NCBI RefSeq assembly: GCF_000687535.1
Contig: NZ_JHWC01000008.1
Location: forward strand, 1 to 64,000
From: Helicobacter rodentium ATCC 700285
GTDB lineage: Bacteria > Campylobacterota > Campylobacteria > Campylobacterales > Helicobacteraceae
Direction: 5' to 3'
DNA: 64,000 bases
Program-made: the position numbers and the translations under genes
Notes under the pieces: model-generated
Told to the model about the DNA's origin: nothing
Database searches by the model: none
What the model saw: only the letters and a program-made list of their open reading frames with translations
Shown: piece after piece, positions 57,610 to 64,000 of the stretch
Position numbering within the stretch: the stretch's first letter is position 1
Layout: each line of letters begins with the position of its first letter

Positions 57610-58140
57610 TTAGTTTAATACTAGATAAAAATCCTTACCTATAAAGAAAATTTTACTCACTCCTTTGGCTTCCTCTATGACAACAATTTTTGTAGAAACA
57701 TTTAAAAAATTCTGCACCATAGTATCCTCGTGTATCATTACTTCTGGAGCACACATTTTGCGCGTCATTCCCACATTTCCAAGTTTAAGGTAATTGCCCT
57801 CTATTAAATAATCACCAAAAAAATGATTACAACCCAATGTGCCGTTAATTTTATTATTATTAAATCGCACCACAAAAGGGCTTTCCGCAGTTTGTTTTAA
57901 GACAATCGTATTGCCTTTGAGATGATAAGAATTGATTTTCCATTCCTCTTTAGATTCCAATAATTTTTTAAAATCCATCTCTTCACAATTCTTTGCCGTA
58001 TTGGTTTCTTGGTTGTAGCATTGTGAAAATTGCGGGGCATTTGGAGTGGTTGCTTTTGTTGTGCCACAACCCACTAAAGCCACTGCGCTAATCGCCATTA
58101 AAGGCATACCATATTTAAAAAAACTTCTTATACTTAACAT
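57610..58140 (-). CDS. META-domain lipoprotein (HslJ-like)
   Basis: 176 residues with a lipobox (MAISAVALVGC, Cys near 25). The C-terminal half (about 70-176) has the META/DUF306 pattern: ESPFVVRFNNNKINGTLGCNHFFGDY and the GMTRKMCAP segment, including the paired cysteines. Such proteins are envelope or heat-shock-related, with unclear function. Ten bp after the SurA-like gene. Confidence 0.78.
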   Translation of the reverse strand: MLSIRSFFKYGMPLMAISAVALVGCGTTKATTPNAPQFSQCYNQETNTAKNCEEMDFKKLLESKEEWKINSYHLKGNTIVLKQTAESPFVVRFNNNKINGTLGCNHFFGDYLIEGNYLKLGNVGMTRKMCAPEVMIHEDTMVQNFLNVSTKIVVIEEAKGVSKIFFIGKDFYLVLN

Positions 58141-58149
58141 TTTTTCTCC

Positions 58150-59019
58150 TTATCTTAAACGCACAATATTAACTTTTGCATTAGAACGCAACTTTTCAAA
58201 ATATTCATAAATCAAATAATCCTCTTTTTGCTCCATTATTTTTTGCAATACAACATTGCGAACATTATTGTAAGGCAAAAGTGCAGGATTATTCTTTGCT
58301 TGAATCAAGAATGTAACAAATTCGTCCTCAATGGGAAAAATTGGCGTAAATCTACCAATCGCCCCTTGCGTGAAAGCATTAACTATTTGAGGGTGTAATT
58401 CTATTGTCTGCAAGACTTCATTCGTCTTTTTGACGCTATTTGGAATCACTTTTCCATTGCTTTGAATCGTCTTTTCAAGTGCTTTATTATCCTTGCTAAA
58501 ATACTTCACCACTTCAATACTTTGTGGAATAGAAAATTCTTGTTTGTGTGTATTATAGTAATTTTCAAGCTCTTTTTCATCTACCATTCGCAAACCCTCT
58601 TGCGTAATGGATTGATAGAGTTTTCTCTTTTGCAAATTCTGCTTAATGTTTTCTTTATAATCCTCCCAATTCCCACCATTGCCCTGAATATAATTCCTAA
58701 CCTGCTCTAATGTCGCATTCTTTTGCTTTGCAATTCTTGCAATCTCATCTTCAATCTCAATCGTATTGACGACAATATTTCTCTTTTTAATCTCTTCTTT
58801 GTGCAATCTGTCGTTAATGAGCATATCTACTGCAATTTGTTGTGAAACTTTATCGCGTTGCTCTACTTGATACACTTCCATTAAAGTAACAGGGGAATCA
58901 TTTACGAAAAATGCAATCCCATTTACAAGAGAAGGTGCTGCAAATAAAGAACTTGCCCATAAAGCACCAAAAGCTATAAAGCATAGAAAAACTTTTGAAT
59001 CTCTTTTATTTTGTGCCAT
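58150..59019 (-). CDS. Periplasmic SurA-like chaperone/PPIase
   Basis: 289 residues. A signal peptide (about 10-28, cleavage near LFAAP) is followed by a SurA N-terminal domain (about 30-160: NGIAFFVNDSPVTLMEV...DRLHKEEIKKRNI). The C-terminal part (about 165-289) resembles a degenerate rotamase domain, with little of the classic parvulin signature. Probably helps outer-membrane protein folding. It belongs with the META lipoprotein gene. Confidence 0.75.
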   Translation of the reverse strand: MAQNKRDSKVFLCFIAFGALWASSLFAAPSLVNGIAFFVNDSPVTLMEVYQVEQRDKVSQQIAVDMLINDRLHKEEIKKRNIVVNTIEIEDEIARIAKQKNATLEQVRNYIQGNGGNWEDYKENIKQNLQKRKLYQSITQEGLRMVDEKELENYYNTHKQEFSIPQSIEVVKYFSKDNKALEKTIQSNGKVIPNSVKKTNEVLQTIELHPQIVNAFTQGAIGRFTPIFPIEDEFVTFLIQAKNNPALLPYNNVRNVVLQKIMEQKEDYLIYEYFEKLRSNAKVNIVRLR

Positions 59020-59077
59020 TCTTAATCCCTAAACCTAAATTTCTGCGCAATTCTAGCAAAATCTCTTTGGCATTTTG

Positions 59078-60454
59078 CTAAATTGCTTGGAATCTTTTTA
59101 GAACTTCTTTTAGAATCCTATCAAATCGCACAAAGCTTTCCAAATCCATCTCCTCATTTACTGAATGTGGATGAGAAATGCTTGGTCCAATGGAGGCAAA
59201 ACTAACTTTTGGGTATTTTTGTTTCAAGATTCCACATTCAAGCCCAGCGTGAATGCTTTTTAATTCTACTTTGGGATTTTGCTCTTGCATTACTTCCCAT
59301 ACGCTTGTCAATAATAGGCTTTCCTCTTTCTCCCAAGGCGCATAATAATCAGATAATTTCACATCAAAGCCCAATGTTTCTAATCTAGCTTTTTCTTGTG
59401 TAATATTGTTTTGCATTAAAGATTCTTGATTTCCGCGTCCCATTACCACAAAATTAATTTGCACTTTTTCATTCTCAATATTTTGTCGCAGAATCCCAAG
59501 ATTACTAGAGAGAATAGGTGCATTATCAGAAGAAACAATCACTCCATTTTGCAAGTTTAAAATGGCTTCTAAGATTTTATCTGCATTAAAATATTTGTTA
59601 TTCCTCGCTTCAAAAGTAGAAAGAGCAAAATGCGCGGAATCCTTTAAGGGTTGTTGTGTGGCTTTTTTTAAAATGTCCTTGCATTGTGCATATTTTGGTT
59701 GCGGAATCGCAACGCGCAACATTGCATTCACAGGGATAGAATTTCTTTTCTCACCCCCGCTAAATTCTACAATAAAAGCTCCATTATCCACCAAATTCTT
59801 AGCAACTTTAGCTAATTCCAAAATCGCATTAGGAATCTTTTTGTGAATCTCAATCCCACTATGTCCGCCCTTAAATCCTTTTGTATAAATCTCTACTAGC
59901 TCACAATCTTGTGGAATCTCAAAGGATTCCATACAAATTTTGCATTCCAAATCATAGCCTCCAGCACAGGAGCAAACCAACTCATCTATCTCTTCACTAT
60001 CGCAATTTAACATATAAGGGGAGAGCAAGGGCAATGCAATATCTCTTGCGCCCAACATTCCTACTTCCTCATCTATGGTAAAGAGACATTCAAGATTAAT
60101 ACAATCCCTTAAAGCAAGTAACATACACGCCAAAGCTGCCCCATTATCTGCCCCCAAACTAGAATCCTCTGCACACAAAAAATCTTTATTTTGACTCTTT
60201 TTGAATTTTGGCTTTACTTCAAATTCCGCAGATTCCCCCACATAAACCATATCATAATGCCCTTGCAAACAAATCTTGGGTGTGCCTTTAGAGCATAGCA
60301 CATTACCTATTGTATCACACTGCACTTTTGCGCCAAATTTCTGTGCCTCTTTGATAATCCATTCCTTTAAAGCTTGTGTTTTAAAACTTGCGTGCGGAAT
60401 CGCACAAATCTCTAAAAACACTTTTAAAGGCTCAAATTTTTCATATTTTTGCAT
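59078..60454 (-). CDS. pepD: Aminoacyl-histidine dipeptidase
   Basis: 458 residues of the M20 metallopeptidase family. The zinc motifs are CLQGHYDMVYVG (His, Asp near 78-80), DSSLGADNGAAL (near 115), the TIDEEVGMLGA Glu pair (near 143) and the C-terminal His in SIGPSISHPHSVNEE. Hydrolyses Xaa-His dipeptides and other small peptides. Stands between the SurA-like gene and magIII, 9 bp from the latter. Confidence 0.92.
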   Translation of the reverse strand: MQKYEKFEPLKVFLEICAIPHASFKTQALKEWIIKEAQKFGAKVQCDTIGNVLCSKGTPKICLQGHYDMVYVGESAEFEVKPKFKKSQNKDFLCAEDSSLGADNGAALACMLLALRDCINLECLFTIDEEVGMLGARDIALPLLSPYMLNCDSEEIDELVCSCAGGYDLECKICMESFEIPQDCELVEIYTKGFKGGHSGIEIHKKIPNAILELAKVAKNLVDNGAFIVEFSGGEKRNSIPVNAMLRVAIPQPKYAQCKDILKKATQQPLKDSAHFALSTFEARNNKYFNADKILEAILNLQNGVIVSSDNAPILSSNLGILRQNIENEKVQINFVVMGRGNQESLMQNNITQEKARLETLGFDVKLSDYYAPWEKEESLLLTSVWEVMQEQNPKVELKSIHAGLECGILKQKYPKVSFASIGPSISHPHSVNEEMDLESFVRFDRILKEVLKRFQAI

Positions 60455-60463
60455 TATTTTTCC

Positions 60464-61150
60464 TTACTGATGTTTTTTACAATACTCTACAATCTTGCCG
60501 TGAAATCTTGCGAACAATAGATTCATAGGAATCTCTAGCCCATAAAGTGCGCAAACCTTATCGTAATGTTCTCTTACTCCACTACTTAACCAATCCTGCA
60601 AATCCTCATAAGATTCCAAAGTATAGCCATAGGTTTGGAGCAACTTAAAAGTATAAGCATCTGCCACCATTACTTCTCGCCCCAAGCCATAGCACAAAAT
60701 TGCATCGCAGGTTTCCATTCCAATTCCTTTTTGAGACAAAAGCCATTCGCGCGAAACTTGCATACAAAAATTTGCATAATCCCCAAAATCTTTTAAAATA
60801 TTTTGACATATTTTTTGGATTCTTGTTGCTTTTTGACGATAGAATCCTACATTTTGCACCAAAACTTGCAAAGCAGAATTTGGAATCTTGCTTAAAGATT
60901 CCAAATCCAATATCTCTTGATTTCTTAATTTTTCTAATGCGATAGAGACTTGCTCCCAACGCGTATTTTGCACTAAAATTGCTCCAATTAACACTTCAAA
61001 GCTCAAAGCATTAGGCCACCACCATAAATTCTTTTGGTATTCCAACTCCGCAATACAAGAAATTTGAGGAATATTCGGTAATAAATTTTGCATTTTAAGA
61101 TATTTTAATAACTCATAACTATTTGCAATCTCTATTCTTTCCCCGCTCAT
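60464..61150 (-). CDS. magIII: 3-methyladenine DNA glycosylase (MagIII-like)
   Basis: 228 residues of the endonuclease III superfamily. The helix-hairpin-helix LLSQKGIGMETCDAILCYG (about 133-151) is followed by the catalytic Asp in EVMVADAY (near 159), and no C-terminal Fe-S cysteine cluster is present. This matches the H. pylori MagIII group, which removes alkylated adenine. The ATG overlaps the rarA stop by 4 bp. Confidence 0.82.
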   Translation of the reverse strand: MSGERIEIANSYELLKYLKMQNLLPNIPQISCIAELEYQKNLWWWPNALSFEVLIGAILVQNTRWEQVSIALEKLRNQEILDLESLSKIPNSALQVLVQNVGFYRQKATRIQKICQNILKDFGDYANFCMQVSREWLLSQKGIGMETCDAILCYGLGREVMVADAYTFKLLQTYGYTLESYEDLQDWLSSGVREHYDKVCALYGLEIPMNLLFARFHGKIVEYCKKHQ

Positions 61151-62319
61151 TCTTTGCTTTCCTTTCCTTTAATCTTATCTAGCCATTCCTTGAGGGTTTT
61201 TTCAAATCCTTTAGGTAACCACTCCACAAATTTTAAATCTTTATTTAAATATTTTTGTTCTACAAAGCCTCCAAAATCGTGGGGATAAAGATAATTTTTG
61301 TGGAATTGCAAAATATGGGGTGGAATTGGCTCGTTGGGGTTTTTTTCAACATAAGAAATCGCCTTATCAATCGCACAATAAGCACTATTGGACTTAGGCG
61401 AAGCACTAAGATAAATCACACATTGGGCTAAGAGAATCCTAGCCTCTGGATAACCAATTTTTGCAACGCTTTGCATTGTGGAATTAGCTAAATTTAAGGC
61501 ATTGGGATTAGCATTTCCAATATCCTCACTTGCTAAAATCACGAGGCGGCGCGCGATAAATTCAGGGTTTTCTCCTCCCGCAATCAAACGCGCAAGATAA
61601 TAAATCGCTGCGTTTTCATCGCTTCCACGAATGCTTTTAATCATTGCCGAGATAAGATTATAATGCGTATCTAACTCGCTTGTGCCACTTAGGCTTGTCT
61701 TGCGAAAAGATTCTAAAAGCCCTATATTTAAAGGCAAATCCGTGCTTAACGCACAATCAAGCAGATTCAACATCGCCCTTGCATCTCCTCCGCTTGTTTG
61801 GATTAAAAAGTCTTTTACCTCCGCTTTTAGCGTATAGGATTCTAAAATTTTTTCTAAATCCTCTTGGCTTAAAGGATAAAATTCAAACACCATAGAACGC
61901 GAACGAATCGCTTGAGTAAGAGCAAAATAGGGATTCTCTGTGGAAGCTCCCAAAAGCAAGGCTTGATTGTTTTCCATAACGGGCAAAAGCATTTCTTGCT
62001 GTGTTTTGCTCAAACGATGCACTTCATCAATAAAAATGAGGGGTTTTTGTAGAGTATGATGATGAGTTTTTAGGATTCCACGCAAATCCTCTGCCTTAAA
62101 ATTTGTGGCATTTAGAGGATAGAAGGGATAATCCATTGCTTTAGCAATCAGCATTGCCGCGCTTGTTTTACCGCTTCCCGGAGGTCCAAAGAAAAAGCTA
62201 TGGGGAATCTTACGCGACAAAATCAAGCGCATAAAAGGTGCATTTTCTCCAAAAAGATGGGATTGTCCGATAAAATCTTGAAAACTTTTAGGTCTTTTAT
62301 TGTATGCTAAGTTTTTCAT
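61147..62319 (-). CDS. rarA: Replication-associated recombination protein A (AAA ATPase)
   Basis: About 390 residues from the ATG at 62319 (MKNLAYNKRPKSFQDFIGQ), preferred over a 33-codon extension that would run into a divergent gene. Walker A FFFGPPGSGKTSAA, Walker B FIDEVHRLS, sensor 1 GASTENPYF and the C-terminal RarA domain are visible. Acts at stalled replication forks. AAAGAG precedes the start. Confidence 0.93.
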   Translation of the reverse strand: MKNLAYNKRPKSFQDFIGQSHLFGENAPFMRLILSRKIPHSFFFGPPGSGKTSAAMLIAKAMDYPFYPLNATNFKAEDLRGILKTHHHTLQKPLIFIDEVHRLSKTQQEMLLPVMENNQALLLGASTENPYFALTQAIRSRSMVFEFYPLSQEDLEKILESYTLKAEVKDFLIQTSGGDARAMLNLLDCALSTDLPLNIGLLESFRKTSLSGTSELDTHYNLISAMIKSIRGSDENAAIYYLARLIAGGENPEFIARRLVILASEDIGNANPNALNLANSTMQSVAKIGYPEARILLAQCVIYLSASPKSNSAYCAIDKAISYVEKNPNEPIPPHILQFHKNYLYPHDFGGFVEQKYLNKDLKFVEWLPKGFEKTLKEWLDKIKGKESKE

Positions 62320-62341
62320 TTTTACTCTTTTAAGGAAAAGT

Positions 62342-62431
62342 ATGTCAAAGTTTATTCCTTTATTGTTAGGATTTTTCGCTGCCTTTATGGTGCTTTTTAT
62401 GATGTATGGCACAGACAATCCTGTGTTTTAG
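62342..62431 (+). CDS. 29-residue membrane peptide
   Basis: Reads MSKFIPLLLGF...MYGTDNPVF, a single hydrophobic helix with a basic N-terminus, preceded by AAGGAAAAGT (a strong ribosome binding site). It is divergent from rarA. Its size and composition resemble small subunits of membrane complexes, but no family is claimed. Confidence 0.5.
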   Translation: MSKFIPLLLGFFAAFMVLFMMYGTDNPVF

Positions 62432-62538
62432 CAAGATTAACTATTGTTATTTATTTAGACTTTTTGTGGTTTTGCCTATTTTAAAAGGGGGATTATAATA
62501 CATATTCCATTAAAGATTCTCTACTTAAACAAAAAACT

Positions 62539-63213
62539 TTATAGCCCACCAAAGCGACGATTCCTTTGGTGAAATTCTGTAAGCATAGAAGCCAATTCTT
62601 GTGTGCTAAAATTAGGCCACAAAGTTTGGGTAAAAAACAGCTCTGCATACGCACTCTGCCACAAAAGAAAGTTTGAAAGTCGCATTTCTCCCCCTGTGCG
62701 CACGAGCATATCTACATCTGGGATTCCCTTTGTATCTAGCATTTGAGCAATTTCCCCTTCTTGCACTTGTTGCAAATCTCCTTTTTGGCTTAATTGTATA
62801 AATGCGCGTCTTAATTCATCTTTTGCGCCATAATTTAACGCCAAAATCTGCGTTAGCCCATTGCATTTCTCCTGTGTTTGCTCCTCTAAAGATTTGATTT
62901 CTTGTTGTAGCTCTAAACTTAATTTACTAAGATCTCCAATGCTTTTAAAGACGATATTGGATTCCAAATAAGTTTGTCGCTCCTTTACTAAATATTCCCC
63001 TAAAAGCTTCATCAAATATTCTACTTCCGCTTTGGGACGTTTCCAATTTTCGGTAGAAAAAGCATAAAGACTCAAATACTTTATACCGCTTTTTGCGCAA
63101 AATTCTGTAATTTCTCGGATCTTCTTTGCACCCTCTTTATGACCAAAAATACGAGGTTGTAGGTGCTTTTTTGCCCATCTGCCATTGCCGTCCATAATAA
63201 GCGCAAGATGCAT
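62539..63213 (-). CDS. uppS: Undecaprenyl diphosphate synthase
   Basis: 224 residues. The signature MDGNGRWAKK (about 8-17, catalytic Asp), the RIFGHKEGAKK substrate helix, YAFSTENWKRP and the late RTGGEMRLSNFLLWQSAYAE are complete. It condenses isoprenes to the C55 carrier for cell-wall synthesis. Directly abuts the upstream gene. Confidence 0.96.
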   Translation of the reverse strand: MHLALIMDGNGRWAKKHLQPRIFGHKEGAKKIREITEFCAKSGIKYLSLYAFSTENWKRPKAEVEYLMKLLGEYLVKERQTYLESNIVFKSIGDLSKLSLELQQEIKSLEEQTQEKCNGLTQILALNYGAKDELRRAFIQLSQKGDLQQVQEGEIAQMLDTKGIPDVDMLVRTGGEMRLSNFLLWQSAYAELFFTQTLWPNFSTQELASMLTEFHQRNRRFGGL

Positions 63214-63972
63214 TTAGCCCTCTAAATCCAACAAAGAATTACTAAAGTCATACAAAGGCACGATTCCGCTATCTACACTAATATTGGTTTCACGAATAAA
63301 CTCAAGCTCCTTTAGATTCTCGCGCAACAAACGCGCCACCCCCTCATACATCACGCTAATATCTAACCGCACACCCTCTTTGAAATTCCAAAGTAAGCCC
63401 CAAGTAGCACCGAGATTTGCAAAGACAGAATAAAACTCTAAACATTCCTGCTCACCTATTCGTTTTTTTCTTAACTGCATTAAACCATCCTTGCTCTCAT
63501 CATCATAATGCAAAGGAATCGTGAGAACTTTCTGTTTCAATGACATTAGCATATGGCTCAAAAATGCAAATTCCCACCTAGATTCCGCATTTGCCAAACG
63601 ATCACTCAAAAACCCTTTCATTACATCAAAGGGATTCTCTCCTCTTAAAAACTCCTGCATTGCCTCGCTACTAAGTTTGAGTGGGACATTTTGCTCTTTT
63701 AGCAAATCGGGTTGCTTGATAAGATTAGAAAGAGTGATTCCACCTGCGCTTCCACGCGCCATTTGAGCCCAATATTTTCCCCCAATCTCTAGTTCTTTTA
63801 GGCTTTTTGTCTCCATTGCTATATTACCAACTTTTAGCATATAGCGGATTCCTTGCATTTTTTCCATTACTTCTAATCTCATCGGGAGTGAGGCATTAAA
63901 CTGCGTAGGTTTATTTGCGGAGTTTTGTAATGTATTTTGCACTTGTGCAAGTTGGCTTAGTTGCTTTATCAT
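63214..63972 (-). CDS. Conserved protein of unknown function upstream of uppS
   Basis: 252 residues, mostly alpha-beta, no signal or membrane segment, no motif I recognise. It occupies the place of C. jejuni Cj0823, between coaBC and uppS, as I recall that map. The tail (FSNSLLDLEG) ends next to uppS. Its ATG overlaps the stop of a gene entering from the right edge. Confidence 0.6.
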   Translation of the reverse strand: MIKQLSQLAQVQNTLQNSANKPTQFNASLPMRLEVMEKMQGIRYMLKVGNIAMETKSLKELEIGGKYWAQMARGSAGGITLSNLIKQPDLLKEQNVPLKLSSEAMQEFLRGENPFDVMKGFLSDRLANAESRWEFAFLSHMLMSLKQKVLTIPLHYDDESKDGLMQLRKKRIGEQECLEFYSVFANLGATWGLLWNFKEGVRLDISVMYEGVARLLRENLKELEFIRETNISVDSGIVPLYDFSNSLLDLEG

Positions 63973-64000
63973 AAGTTTTTTGCCTGTTGTAAAATTTTAA
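63969..64000 (-). CDS. C-terminal end of an upstream gene (partial, possibly coaBC)
   Basis: The last codons, KILQQAKNL and TGA, run off the window edge and overlap the next ATG (ATGA). By synteny with C. jejuni the gene could be coaBC; the ten residues alone do not prove it. Confidence 0.35.
   Translation of the reverse strand, partial: KILQQAKNL

Overview
The window reads as chromosomal DNA of a Campylobacterota species, most likely an enterohepatic-type Helicobacter. The evidence is AT-rich coding sequence, the chePep-gmk and nucT neighbourhood, guaB-gatA adjacency, a coaE-speE pair, a cbb3-type copper ATPase, a CmeABC efflux operon with a CmeR-box-like operator, long G/C homopolymer tracts typical of phase-variable genes in this group, and protein sequences that resemble H. 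pylori and Campylobacter families. No prophage, CRISPR array, rRNA or conventional insertion sequence was seen.  Layout. 0-2.4 kb: sulfur assimilation pair metY-metAA. 2.4-9.1 kb (minus strand): chePep-gmk-carB-Sua5-like-membrane protein. 9.1-11.8 kb: periplasmic nuclease nucT and a PilM/N/O-like trio. 11.9-14.2 kb: a UreH/TauE-like membrane protein and cysS. 14.3-21.1 kb: a defence island on the minus strand, holding a BcgI-like restriction-modification fusion plus its specificity subunit, a split DndB-like (DGNHR) gene ending in a TIR/deoxyribosyltransferase-like domain, an Mrr-like nuclease, and what look like the two ends of an older, disrupted restriction gene. 21.1-23.0 kb: a carboxynorspermidine/saccharopine dehydrogenase interrupted in frame by three 121-bp palindromic elements. 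23.2-34.9 kb: sodB, hisS, rpmE, rRNA methyltransferases, an aminotransferase, a purine permease, a CcoI-like copper ATPase, and a P-loop gene broken at two poly-C tracts. 35-49.5 kb: ilvD, a lipoprotein remnant, an ankyrin membrane protein, guaB, gatA, a frameshifted SGNH gene with a poly-G tract, pdxA, hisIE, an SPFH protein and ilvE. 49.7-55.5 kb: cmeABC. 55.9-56.1 kb: tRNA-Arg and tRNA-Ala. 56.1-64 kb: coaE, speE, a META lipoprotein, a SurA-like chaperone, pepD, magIII, rarA, a tiny membrane protein, uppS and an uncharacterised gene.  The most unusual signal is the palindromic element family at 21.26-22.44 kb. Three 121-bp near-perfect palindromes lie inside one enzyme gene. All enter in the same codon phase, in both orientations, and the copies carry paired substitutions that keep the stems intact. 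This resembles in principle the Rickettsia palindromic elements, but in a Helicobacter-like genome. Second is the defence island, where a helicase-free R-M operon carries a split gene joining a DndB-like module to a predicted NAD/nucleotide-processing fold. Third is a PilMNO-like trio without other pilus genes, next to the flagellar-pole chemotaxis protein ChePep. Intergenic space also carries a 125-165 bp inverted-repeat element (at least four copies).
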